64,000 nucleotides of DNA from Pseudomonas gregormendelii (GTDB lineage Bacteria; Pseudomonadota; Gammaproteobacteria; Pseudomonadales; Pseudomonadaceae), in the NCBI RefSeq assembly GCF_017114825.1, contig NZ_JADEVO010000033.1, positions 1-64,000 on the forward strand. The letters are read 5' to 3'. Under the pieces are notes generated by a model. It saw only the letters and a program-made list of their open reading frames with translations. It was not told the origin of the DNA and did not search any database. Positions 1 to 6,882 of this stretch are shown here, piece after piece; position 1 is the first letter of the stretch, and each line of letters opens with the position of its first letter. The position numbers and the translations under genes were made by a program.

Positions 1-1
1 T

Positions 2-99
2 CCGTATGCCTATCTAAAGGATGTTCTCACGCGCCTGCCAACGCAGCGGGCGAGTGAAATCGAGCAGTTGCTTCCGCATAAGTGGCAGCCGGTTTAATC
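2..99 (+). pseudogene. tnpC: C-terminal end of a second IS66 transposase (TnpC), cut by the window edge
   Basis: The plus strand reads in frame from base 2 to a TAA at 97-99. It gives the usual IS66 TnpC tail, with YLKDVLTRLPTQRASEIEQL followed by LPHKWQPV. This is the part missing from the minus-strand tnpC at 129-1343, so it belongs to a different IS66 copy lying in the opposite orientation. Only the last 32 residues are in the window, so I cannot tell whether the full copy is intact. Confidence 0.85.
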
Positions 100-128
100 A
101 CGCAAGATGTGATGCCCGGACGCATACT
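100..128 (+). repeat. Right end (terminal inverted repeat) of the second IS66 copy
   Basis: After the TnpC stop the sequence runs about 28 bases to GGACGCATAC, then changes abruptly into the tnpC sequence of the other copy. Read from outside inward the end is GTATGCGTCCGGGCATCAC, which starts GTA-GCG like IS66-family ends. The next 8 bases, TGATAGCT, would be the target duplication if the usual 8-bp IS66 rule holds. The exact boundary is placed by eye. Confidence 0.6.
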
Positions 129-1343
129 GATAGCTGAACCTTCGGGCACGAGATCGCGCTGGGCGATCATCCAGGCATGCAGCGCTTCCATCACAGGCAC
201 AGCCTTTTCTTGCCGTATTCGACGGCGTAAATCCGGTTCCAGATCGCGGACTTCACTTTCGATTTCGTAAAGCAACTGGATGTAGCGCAGGGCCTGCTCG
301 GCGAGCGTGCTCTTGTTCGTGGCATGCAGTTCGAAGAATTTGCGCCGCGCATGCGCCATGCAGCCGATCTCGGTCACGCCAAATTCAAAGCTGGCCTTGT
401 AGCCGCCAAAATCATCGCAGACCAGCTTGCCCCTCCAGTCTCGCAGGAAGTTGCGAGCATGTTCACCGGCGCGGCTGGGGCTGAAGTCATAAACGACAGC
501 TGCCGTTTCGCAGAACTGGCTGGTGGCGTAGGCCCAGACATACGCGCGATGGGTTTTCTTCGAGCCTGGGGCGAGCATCTGCACCGGTGTTTCATCGGCG
601 TGGACGACCTGCTGCCCGAGCACTACGTCGCGCAGCGCATCGACCAGAGGCTGCAACTGCGCACCAGTAACGCCAACCCATTGAGCCAAAGTGAAACGTG
701 GAATCGCCAAGCCCGCTCGACCGAAAATCGATTCCTGGCGGTAAAGAGGCAGATGGTCAGAGAACTTTGAGGTCATGACGTGGGCAAGTAGCCCGGCAGT
801 CGGGATGCCCTTGTCGATGACCTGCGCAGGCACCGGCGCTTGGATCAGCGTTTCGCAGTCGTCGCAGACCCACTTGCCACGGACATGGCGCTCAACGGTA
901 AACACGCCGGGCGTGTAGTCCAGCTTCTCGCTGACGTCTTCACCGATGCGTTTCAGTGCGCAGCCACATGGGCAGTGAGTGTTGTCAGGCTCGTGATGGA
1001 TCAACGTGCGTGGAAACTCGGCTGGCAACGCAGTGCGCTTGGGCTTTTGCTTTTTCTCGGTCGCCGCTGGCACTGTTTGCAAGCCCTGAAGCTCTGCTTC
1101 AATCGCCGCGATATCGGTATCGATCAGATCATCTAGCAAGCTCGCCTGCTGCGGATTCAACTGCTCGCTGCGCTTGGCAAATTTTAAACGCTTGAGTTGT
1201 GCGATCTCGTGGGTCAGCTTCTCGATGACCGTTTGGTCGCGATTGATTTTCTTGACCATGGTGTCGACTTGCGACAGCAACTGCGCTGCCAAAGCACGCA
1301 GTTGGTCGGGGGACATTTGGTCGAGATTGGGCGAAGAAGTCAT
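129..1343 (-). pseudogene. tnpC: IS66 family transposase TnpC, C-terminus lost to IS insertion
   Basis: This is the main DDE transposase of an IS66 element. The N-terminus has a coiled-coil stretch (about residues 20-90), then a zinc-finger-like segment with CPCGC and CDDC cysteines, then the catalytic core with HADETPVQ and CDDFGGYK. Homology holds up to the segment DLVPEGSAIS and then stops: the following 30 or so codons are read through the end of another IS66 copy. The family is usually about 510 residues; about 405 real ones remain, so roughly the last 100 residues and the final catalytic acidic residue are gone. It lies downstream of tnpB and tnpA, separated from tnpB by 61 bp. The protein is presumably inactive. 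Confidence 0.9.
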
Positions 1344-1404
1344 GCCCAGGATTTTGCCAGAGCAGGCGGTTCGCGGCGATAGACCGATAGGCTAATGGCA
1401 GCCG

Positions 1405-1740
1405 TTAAAGCACTGTGATCGAGCCGCCCGCGCCTACCTGCTGCCAAGGCAAGCCCAGTATCAAGGCCTGAAGTTGCTCGTTGTCGAGTTCGACGTCCGA
1501 TCCGTGCCGGATACCTGGCCAGTGAAACTTGCCTTGGTTCAATCGTCGCGCCGCAAGCCAGATGCCCACGCCATCATGTACCAGGACTTTAATCCGGTTG
1601 GCGCGGCGGTTGGCGAAGAGATAAGCACAGTGCGGCTTCGCCGCACCGAACACCGCGATAACTCTAGCCAACGCGGTCTCGGTACCGGCACGCATGTCCA
1701 TCGGCTCGGTGGCGAGCCAGATGGAATCGATGCGGATCAT
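1405..1740 (-). CDS. tnpB: IS66 family accessory protein TnpB
   Basis: TnpB is the small IS66 accessory protein required for transposition in this family, with no known catalytic motif. The 111-residue product begins MIRIDSIWLATEPMDMRAG and contains the typical PHCAYLFANRRANRIKVLVHD block. I chose the ATG at 1738-1740 rather than an upstream start because it overlaps the TGA of tnpA (1737-1739), the standard ATGA coupling in IS66 elements. The frame is intact, so a helper function in trans is conceivable, although its own element lacks a whole tnpC. Confidence 0.92.
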   Translation of the reverse strand: MIRIDSIWLATEPMDMRAGTETALARVIAVFGAAKPHCAYLFANRRANRIKVLVHDGVGIWLAARRLNQGKFHWPGIRHGSDVELDNEQLQALILGLPWQQVGAGGSITVL

Positions 1741-2054
1741 TGAGCGAGTCCACGGATGAATCGTGCGCACCCTTCAGGATCAGAGGTTGGCCACTTCACC
1801 GTGATTGACTGCTCACCAACGGAAAGCTCAATGATCGCCAATGCCTCAGCCGACCGTTTAGGCGAAGCCCTCAAAGGAACAAATGCCGGCAGCGCCGCTG
1901 CTGACCGATCTCGGTAAACCGGCAGCCACTTGCGAATGACGTTGGCGTTGATGCCGTGGGTAATGGCAACGCTGGAAATGGAAGCACCGGGTTGCAGGCA
2001 CTCCTGAACAACTTGGCCTTTGAACGGTTTGGGGTAAGAGCTTCGTTGGCGCAT
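1737..2054 (-). CDS. tnpA: IS66 family accessory protein TnpA (helix-turn-helix)
   Basis: The 105-residue product is the first gene of the IS66 operon. It has an N-terminal helix-turn-helix of the IS3/IS66 OrfA type (residues about 8-50: PFKGQVVQECLQPGASISS, then ITHGINANVIRKWLPVYRD), which in these elements is thought to bind the ends. The C-terminal half is the usual small beta-rich tail. Its stop overlaps the tnpB start. Its start lies about 43 bp inside the left end of the element. Confidence 0.92.
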   Translation of the reverse strand: MRQRSSYPKPFKGQVVQECLQPGASISSVAITHGINANVIRKWLPVYRDRSAAALPAFVPLRASPKRSAEALAIIELSVGEQSITVKWPTSDPEGCARFIRGLAQ

Positions 2055-2067
2055 TGAAATCCTGACG

Positions 2068-2117
2068 TTAAGGGCTATCGCGTCCGCTTAAAAATACGCG
2101 GACACCATCGCCCTTAA
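2068..2117. repeat. Imperfect inverted repeat at the left edge of the IS66 element
   Basis: Bases 2068-2087 and 2098-2117 are inverted copies of each other, matching at 17 of 20 positions, with a 10-base AT-rich spacer. The inner arm is part of the IS66 end. The outer arm lies just outside the proposed end, in flanking DNA. It may be the remnant of another IS66 end or a target preference. Confidence 0.7.
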
Positions 2118-2231
2118 TGCTGGAGTTCGGAAGGTGTGTTGGCTGGACGCTTACCAGTTTTCAGCTTAGCTTCGTTGCTGATCAAGCTCATGACCCTATG
2201 CGGCTGAGCACGTATTGAAGCTGCTCACTGG

Positions 2232-2456
2232 TTATCTTTGGTTTAGGGCTGAATGACTTGAACGGCTGCTTCTGGCCGATTGCTGACTGTCGCGAAGCCT
2301 AAAACGCTCTAATGCAGCCGCGGCAATGGCTAATAGGCTTACTGCCAATCCAAAAAACACTGTAATCACGCACGAAACCGGTCGAATAGTTTTCTCAGAA
2401 ATACATCGCCTGCCATAGAGTCTGAAAGCTAGTAGTGCCCAGACCAGTTGTCCCAA
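2232..2456 (-). CDS. Small hydrophobic ORF of unknown function
   Basis: A 74-codon frame with a hydrophobic stretch, about residues 29-49 (VSCVITVFFGLAVSLLAIAA), that would span the membrane once, followed by a basic and serine-rich tail. The ATG overlaps the end of the next gene upstream (2429-2653) by 28 bases. I do not recognise it, no ribosome binding site stands out, and it sits in IS-flanked accessory DNA, so it may be a decayed fragment or not a gene. Confidence 0.3.
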   Translation of the reverse strand: MGQLVWALLAFRLYGRRCISEKTIRPVSCVITVFFGLAVSLLAIAAAALERFRLRDSQQSARSSRSSHSALNQR

Positions 2457-2653
2457 CCCGACGCAAGGCTGAACTCAGCACACTGGAAATCGTGGTCAAT
2501 TTGTTCACTAACAGCTGTGACGGGTGAGCCTACGCGTTTCAACCCTTGGAGACTGGTCAGCGCTTCAGCTATCGATAGCCAACCAGCCTCTGACAACTCG
2601 TTGAAATCAAGCGCCAGATGCCCATTAGCTGCCATATGAAGCGTTAGATTCAT
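2429..2653 (-). CDS. Hypothetical protein, 74 residues, probably a real or truncated small gene
   Basis: The product from the ATG at 2651-2653 is acidic and has a compact, globular-looking composition, with ALDFNELSEAGW near residue 13 and GWDNWSGHY at the C-terminus. I cannot name a family. An upstream in-frame start at 2740 would add 29 residues of poor composition, so I prefer the inner ATG. The abrupt end after an aromatic-rich motif and the overlapping membrane-type ORF downstream make a truncated gene possible. Small soluble plus small membrane ORFs next to an IS could be remnants of a toxin-immunity pair, but nothing here proves it. Confidence 0.4.
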   Translation of the reverse strand: MNLTLHMAANGHLALDFNELSEAGWLSIAEALTSLQGLKRVGSPVTAVSEQIDHDFQCAEFSLASGWDNWSGHY

Positions 2654-2864
2654 TCGTTGTCGTCCAAGGGGTGATGCGAAGCGCTGCATAGCGCGGTTGA
2701 AGAAAAACCAGGGGTAAGTAGCGCATCTGGGTTGCTGCACAAATTACGTCTAAGTAGCTGGGGAGTCTACGGATCGCCTCCGGCCGAGAGCTACGTTTCG
2801 CCCATCTTAGTCTTGGGATCTTAGCGGTCTCATCAAGACCATCGATGAGCCAAAAGGAGCGCAG

Positions 2865-2990
2865 ATGACCTCATTCTGCGAATTTCAGAAGCCAGTCCAA
2901 AGTTATCGGTGGTTGCAGGGCGATGAACGCTCGCGATACCATGACGCCGTCGCTGCCAATTCAGCGACCGGGCTTGGTAACCCGAGGTAA
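2865..2990 (+). CDS. Candidate 41-residue small protein with a strong ribosome binding site
   Basis: The ATG at 2865 is preceded by AAAAGGAGCGCAG, a near-ideal Shine-Dalgarno at good spacing. The frame runs 41 codons to TAA at 2988-2990. The peptide is soluble, with aromatic residues in the first half (FCEFQ, SYRWLQ) and a small-residue tail ending TGLGNPR. I know no homologue. It lies on the same strand and 192 bp upstream of the DUF3077 leader ORF and could share its transcript. Confidence 0.35.
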   Translation: MTSFCEFQKPVQSYRWLQGDERSRYHDAVAANSATGLGNPR

Positions 2991-3010
2991 ATCACTGCGC
3001 AACAGTGCTA

Positions 3011-3180
3011 TGCGTTCGCAGGCGCTTTTTTTTCGCCTGCGATATGCGTAATGGCGGCTGTGCGTGGGACGTCTTCGGACGTGCCGGTTTCCTTGATTTC
3101 CCGGTTTACCAACCTGCGCACAGCTGTCACCCATTCGCTTGGTAACGAATTGTGGCAGCTCTTCAAATTAAGGAGCTTCA
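3011..3180 (+). ncRNA. Structured 5' leader upstream of the DUF3077 gene
   Basis: Four stems can be drawn. The first is 3017-3024 with 3034-3041 (8 bp, U-rich loop). The second is 3057-3064 with 3117-3124 (8 bp perfect), enclosing the hairpin ACGTC-TTCG-GACGT at 3069-3082 and a short GGTT/AACC stem at 3103-3114. The third is 3122-3126 with 3156-3160 (AGCTG/CAGCT), capped by ATTCG/CGAAT at 3133-3150. The second and third stems share bases 3122-3124, so they cannot both form fully. A Shine-Dalgarno AGGAG follows at 3171-3175. This is the layout of a regulatory leader, but no ligand or factor can be named. Confidence 0.45.
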
Positions 3181-3182
3181 CT

Positions 3183-3299
3183 ATGCGCAGCATAAATCCG
3201 TTCGAAATTTGGCTTTCCCCTCTACGCGGCTCCCGGTTGCGTAACGCCCCACCATCCACCCTCCCACACGTCCTCTCCATCACCGGAGGTGGCAAATGA
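3183..3299 (+). CDS. Short leader ORF (38 residues) translationally coupled to the DUF3077 gene
   Basis: The ATG at 3183 has AGGAG 8 bases upstream. The 38-codon frame ends in TGA at 3297-3299, overlapping the ATG (3296-3298) of the next gene in an ATGA arrangement. The peptide is basic, rich in serine, arginine and proline, and starts MRSINPFEIWLSPLRG. The last codons (GGA GGT GGC AAA) double as the ribosome binding site of the DUF3077 gene. It could be a leader peptide whose translation controls the downstream gene. Confidence 0.45.
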   Translation: MRSINPFEIWLSPLRGSRLRNAPPSTLPHVLSITGGGK

Positions 3300-3577
3300 C
3301 CGACAATCCAGAACTCAAAACCATCGGCTTTACCCCCGCGATCTACCTCGGTAATCAAGCGATGTTTCACGTCATTGGTGGTGTGCCCATTGCCGATGCG
3401 TTATCGATGGCTTCTGATTTTCTTTGCCTTGCCAAGTCGCTGACTGAGGATGCGGCTTATGCGAAGGGCAATGGGCGGCATGCTTGGGCTGCGCATTATC
3501 TGGTGTCTATGGGTAAGGCGTTGGTTGATGATTCGGTGAAGGTTTTGATGCGGGAGCGAGGGGTTTCTGGGGGTTAG
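3296..3577 (+). CDS. DUF3077 family protein
   Basis: A 93-residue protein of a family I know from Pseudomonas, usually in several copies per genome and of unknown function. Recognisable blocks are the N-terminal TDNPELKTIGFTP, the central GGVPIADALSMASDFLCLAK and the DRHAWAAHYL-like GRHAWAAHYLVSMGKAL. It has no signal peptide or membrane segment. The start is fixed by a strong GGAGG Shine-Dalgarno and by the overlap with the upstream leader ORF. No gene follows on this strand for about 470 bp, so the leader and this gene look like a self-contained unit. Confidence 0.85.
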   Translation: MTDNPELKTIGFTPAIYLGNQAMFHVIGGVPIADALSMASDFLCLAKSLTEDAAYAKGNGRHAWAAHYLVSMGKALVDDSVKVLMRERGVSGG

Positions 3578-3627
3578 TCAAAGGTGGGCTTGCGATGGTG
3601 CTGGGTCATTTGGGTTTGTTGTGGATG

Positions 3628-3663
3628 ATCTGGCGCTATCGCGGGCAAGCTTTGCTCCCACAG
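3628..3663. repeat. Single REP element (CGCGGGCAAGC/TTTGCTCCCACA type)
   Basis: The sequence GCTATCGCGGGCAAGC followed by TTTGCTCCCACAG is one arm of the common Pseudomonas REP found repeatedly in this window. No inverted partner lies within the next 200 bp. Confidence 0.75.
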
Positions 3664-3820
3664 AGGTATTTCCCACAGGAGGCCTTCCACAGGGGGTCAT
3701 CCAAATCGGGCCTTCTGCAGCGGGGCTCCTGCTGATTCGGGGTTGATCGCGAATGATGCCTAGCCCGATCGTTTTCGGGGGGGGTCCCCGGGGTCTACCA
3801 AAACAGCCCCTCGCCGGCAA

Positions 3821-3836
3821 TTAGTGGATCCCCTAA
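3821..3836. promoter_or_regulatory. Possible weak fourth VanR-like dyad
   Basis: TTAGTGGATCCCCTAA is symmetric at 14 of 16 positions about a central GGATCC, like the three better sites in the vanillate locus but without the ATGGATCCA core. It lies about 130 bp before the site at 3961. A chance match is quite possible. Confidence 0.2.
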
Positions 3837-3960
3837 AGACAAAACACCCAATCCGACCGATAATCGAACACTTTCATAAACAGTATAAATTGCTGATTTA
3901 TAATGTTTTTATTATAAATTAGAAAATATACAGCTAACATTTTTCCGAAACCCACTTCTC

Positions 3961-3973
3961 AATGGATCCATAA
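3961..3973. promoter_or_regulatory. Probable VanR operator in front of vanK
   Basis: AATGGATCCATAA closely resembles the Caulobacter VanR operator ATTGGATCCAAT. The same motif recurs twice upstream of vanA in this window (9728-9742 and 9789-9803). The site is about 90 bp upstream of the short ORF at 4049 and 175 bp upstream of the vanK start, suitable for control of the vanK-porin-vanR transcript. Confidence 0.65.
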
Positions 3974-4048
3974 ATTGATTGACTGCCACCACACGGTGTC
4001 AGGTACCCCACCTGCCCGCCCATAAAAATAACAAGGGTGTCTGTCGTG

Positions 4049-4150
4049 ATGAGTGACTTCTCGATCTGGCTCAAGCCTTGGCTTGCAGCCACCTGCGTCT
4101 GCTATTCCAGCCTTACCTGTGCACAGCCTCGTTTCGAGGGCCGACCATGA
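4049..4150 (+). CDS. 33-codon ORF overlapping the start of vanK
   Basis: An ATG at 4049 opens a 33-codon frame ending in TGA at 4148-4150, overlapping the vanK ATG at 4147-4149. The peptide has a hydrophobic core (IWLKPWLAATCVCYSSLTC) and a short polar tail, so it resembles a signal peptide or single membrane segment. No strong Shine-Dalgarno precedes it (AAGGGTG lies about 11 bases upstream). It may be a coupling leader peptide or a chance frame. Confidence 0.35.
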   Translation: MSDFSIWLKPWLAATCVCYSSLTCAQPRFEGRP

Positions 4151-5481
4151 CCGTCGATCTCAAGAGAGTGGTGGACGAGCGCCCCATGGCGCCATTCCAG
4201 TGGCTGGCCGTGGGCATCTGCATTGTCCTGAACATGATTGATGGCTTCGACGTGCTGGTCATGGCCTTCACGGCCTCCTCGGTGTCTGCCGAATGGGGCC
4301 TGAACGGTGCGCAGATTGGCCTGTTGTTTAGCGCGGGGCTGTTTGGCATGGCAGCGGGCTCTTTGTTCATTGCCCCGTGGGCGGATCGCTTTGGTCGTCG
4401 CCCTTTGATTCTGTTTTGCTTGCTGCTCTCGGGTGTCGGGATGCTGTTGTCCGCGCTGACCCAGACGCCCTTGCAGCTGGCGCTCATGCGCGGGCTGACC
4501 GGCCTGGGTATTGGCGGGATCCTGGCCAGCAGTAATGTGATTGCCAGTGAGTACGCCAACAAGCGCTGGCGAGGATTGGCGGTGAGCCTGCAGTCCACCG
4601 GTTATGCCTTGGGCGCGACGCTTGGGGGCTTGTTGTCGGTGTGGCTGCTGACGCACTTTGGCTGGCGCTCGGTGTTTATCTTCGGTGGCGTGGTGACCCT
4701 GGCGGTGATTCCCCTGGTGCTGCTGTATTTGCCTGAGTCGCTGGATTTTCTGATCGCCCGCCGTCCCGTCAATGCCTTGGCCCGGATCAATCGTCTGGCC
4801 GCCCGCCTCGGCCAGCCGGCGCTGGGCGCCCTGCCCCTCGCCATGACAGCGCCGACTTCAGGCCGCGGACGCCTGGCGCAGTTGCTCTCACCGGACTCGC
4901 GGCGCACCACGCTGCTGATCTGGCTGCTGTTCTTCCTGGTGATGTTCGGCTTCTACTTCGTGATGAGCTGGACGCCGAAGCTGCTGGTCGCGGCAGGGCT
5001 GTCGGCACAACAAGGCATCAGCGGCGGGGTGTTGCTGAGTGTTGGCGGTATTTTTGGCGCGGCATTGATTGGCGCCATGGCCTCGCGCTGGCGGCTGACT
5101 CGGGTGCTGTCGCTGTTCATGTTGGTGACTGCAGGCTTGCTGGTGTTGTTCGTCGGCTCGGCTTCATCGGTGTCAATGGCGCTCGGCCTGGGGCTGTTGA
5201 TCGGCCTGTTTGCCAACGGCTGTGTGGCGGGCCTGTACGCGTTGTCGCCGATTGTCTATGACGCTTCGGTGCGCGCGACGGGGGTGGGTTGGGGCATCGG
5301 TATCGGCCGCATTGGCGCGATTCTTTCGCCGACGGTCGCCGGTCTGTTGCTGGACGGCGGCTGGCAACCCCTGCACCTGTATGGGGTGTTTGCCGTGGTT
5401 TTCGTCATCGCCGCCGCTGTGCTGTTGGCGCTGCGGCCTGCCGCCCAACCACAGCCTGGCACTCAGCTCAGCCAGGCCTGA
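4147..5481 (+). CDS. vanK: Aromatic acid:H+ symporter VanK (MFS, AAHS family)
   Basis: The 444-residue inner-membrane protein has 12 predicted membrane segments. It carries the DGFD motif of aromatic acid:proton symporters in the first helix (residues 32-35) and the MFS loop signature ADRFGRRP between helices 2 and 3. It should import vanillate or a related aromatic acid. The start at 4147 is chosen over the upstream ATG at 4078 because it has GAGG in front, overlaps the short upstream ORF, and puts MTVDLKRVVDERPMAPFQWL at the N-terminus as in relatives. The porin gene follows after 67 bp. Substrate assignment rests on the vanAB neighbours; PcaK-type specificity is the alternative. Confidence 0.88.
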   Translation: MTVDLKRVVDERPMAPFQWLAVGICIVLNMIDGFDVLVMAFTASSVSAEWGLNGAQIGLLFSAGLFGMAAGSLFIAPWADRFGRRPLILFCLLLSGVGMLLSALTQTPLQLALMRGLTGLGIGGILASSNVIASEYANKRWRGLAVSLQSTGYALGATLGGLLSVWLLTHFGWRSVFIFGGVVTLAVIPLVLLYLPESLDFLIARRPVNALARINRLAARLGQPALGALPLAMTAPTSGRGRLAQLLSPDSRRTTLLIWLLFFLVMFGFYFVMSWTPKLLVAAGLSAQQGISGGVLLSVGGIFGAALIGAMASRWRLTRVLSLFMLVTAGLLVLFVGSASSVSMALGLGLLIGLFANGCVAGLYALSPIVYDASVRATGVGWGIGIGRIGAILSPTVAGLLLDGGWQPLHLYGVFAVVFVIAAAVLLALRPAAQPQPGTQLSQA

Positions 5482-5548
5482 CACCTTTGCAAAGAGGTAG
5501 CGGGGTCGGTCCCCGCTTCTGACTACATCCTTCAGGAAAATAACAATA

Positions 5549-6799
5549 ATGACTTACCTCTCCTTCCCTCCCCGGGCGCTGCTCGGCGGTGCAATAGCGC
5601 TTGCCCTGATTCCTTCGGCGCAGGCTGAAAGCAGCGGTTTTTTCGAGGATTCGAAGACCAGCCTGACGCTGCGAAATTACTATTTCAATCGGGACTTCAA
5701 CGATCCCGGCGCCAGCAAGAGCAAGATCGAGGAATGGGCCCAGGGCGCGATCCTCAAGTTCAGTTCCGGTTATACCCCTGGTGTGGTCGGCTTTGGCCTG
5801 GACGGTATAGCCATGTTTGGCGTCAAGCTCGACAGCGGCCCTCAACGCTCCGGATCGGAGCTGTTGCCGGTGCACGACGATGGTCACGCCGCTGACAACT
5901 ACGGGCGCGCGGGGGTGGCGGCAAAAATGCGTGTTTCCGAAACCGAATTGATGCTCGGCGAGCTCATGCCGGATATTCCGCTGCTGCGCTACGATGACGG
6001 GCGCCTGCTGCCACAGACCTTCCAGGGCACCACGCTGGTGTCCCGAGAGCTCCCTGGCCTAAGCCTGCAGGCAGGTCAATTCACCGCCGTGAGCCTGCGT
6101 AACTCCTCGGACATGCAAGACCTCTCGGCCTGGGCGGCTCCCACCGTCATGTCGGACAGTTTCAACTACGCGGGCGGCGAATACCGTTTCAACGAACAAC
6201 AAACGCTGATTGGCGCCTGGCACTCGCAGCTCGAAGACATCTATCAGCAAAGCTATCTGAACCTGCTGCATAAACAGAAATTCGGTGACTGGACCCTCGG
6301 CGCGAACCTGGGCTATTTCATCGACAAGGATGACGGCAGCGCGCGTATCGGCAACGTGCAAAGCCATACCGCCTACGGGCTGTTCTCGGCCAACCTGGGT
6401 GGCCATACCCTGTATCTGGGGCTGCAAAAAGTCAGCGGCGATACCGGCTGGATGTCCGTGTATGGCAGCAGTGGGCGCACCCTGGGTAATGACATGTTCA
6501 ACGGTAACTTCAGCAACGCCGATGAACGTTCCTGGCAGGCTCGGTATGACTACAACTTCGTCGCCGTGGGTATTCCCGGCCTGCAGCTGATGACCCGCTA
6601 CGGTCATGGCGACAACGCGACGACCAAGGCTGGCAGCAATGGCAAGGAATGGGAGCGCGACACCGAGCTCAGCTATACCCTGCAAAGTGGCCCGCTGAAG
6701 AACCTCAGCCTGCGGGTGAACAACGCCACCAACCGCCGCAGTTTCAACAGTGACTTCGATCAGACCCGTGTGATCGTCAGCTACCCACTGTCACTCTGA
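5549..6799 (+). CDS. opdK: OprD-family outer-membrane porin, OpdK/VanP-like
   Basis: The 416-residue product begins with a signal peptide cleaved near AQAESSGFFEDS. It has the OprD hallmarks SLTLRNYYFNRDF, YDDGRLLPQTFQGT, the ERSWQARYDYNF strand and a C-terminal beta-strand ending in leucine. OprD-family channels let small carboxylates through the outer membrane, and OpdK of P. aeruginosa is known for vanillate. Its place between vanK and vanR, in the same direction, supports vanillate uptake here. The length is normal for the family. The exact symbol is a context-based choice. Confidence 0.85.
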   Translation: MTYLSFPPRALLGGAIALALIPSAQAESSGFFEDSKTSLTLRNYYFNRDFNDPGASKSKIEEWAQGAILKFSSGYTPGVVGFGLDGIAMFGVKLDSGPQRSGSELLPVHDDGHAADNYGRAGVAAKMRVSETELMLGELMPDIPLLRYDDGRLLPQTFQGTTLVSRELPGLSLQAGQFTAVSLRNSSDMQDLSAWAAPTVMSDSFNYAGGEYRFNEQQTLIGAWHSQLEDIYQQSYLNLLHKQKFGDWTLGANLGYFIDKDDGSARIGNVQSHTAYGLFSANLGGHTLYLGLQKVSGDTGWMSVYGSSGRTLGNDMFNGNFSNADERSWQARYDYNFVAVGIPGLQLMTRYGHGDNATTKAGSNGKEWERDTELSYTLQSGPLKNLSLRVNNATNRRSFNSDFDQTRVIVSYPLSL

Positions 6800-6882
6800 C
6801 CTCCGCCCAGGGGCGCCTGGCGCCCCTGCATCTCCCCCTCTCCTTGCGTTACTATGGCGACCCCTCACTGGAAGTCGCCTGC

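Larger units (their letters stand above)
129..2097 (-). mobile_element. IS66-family insertion sequence, interrupted in tnpC by another IS66 copy
   Basis: The element has the standard tnpA-tnpB-tnpC order on the minus strand. Its left end is taken at about 2097, where the minus strand begins GTATTTTTAAGCGGACGCG. Its right end is not in the window because a second IS66 copy, inverted relative to it, sits inside tnpC at about position 128. The element is therefore nested and almost certainly not autonomous. The extent is approximate at the left end because an imperfect copy of the end sequence follows immediately outside. Confidence 0.75.
3578..4048. other. Intergenic region: one REP, then an AT-rich promoter region for vanK
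   Basis: The first part holds a single REP unit (3628-3663) and repeated CCCACAG tracts. From about 3840 the base composition becomes very AT-rich, with TTTATAATG and ATTATAAATT stretches (3896-3920). TTGCTG at 3890-3895 and TTATAA at 3912-3917 with a 16-bp spacer could form a sigma70 promoter. A GGATCC-centred dyad follows at 3961-3973. I see no gene here. Confidence 0.6.

Noticed and set aside
2232-2740. A complete toxin-immunity pair from the two overlapping small ORFs
   Set aside because: One is a small soluble ORF and one a membrane-type ORF, but neither shows a known toxin or immunity motif, so I only list them as hypothetical.
3008-3370. Minus-strand ORF of 120 residues across the DUF3077 leader
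   Set aside because: It overlaps the leader structure and the start of the DUF3077 gene antisense. Its composition is Arg/Gly-rich and not protein-like. I read it as a shadow of a conserved RNA.
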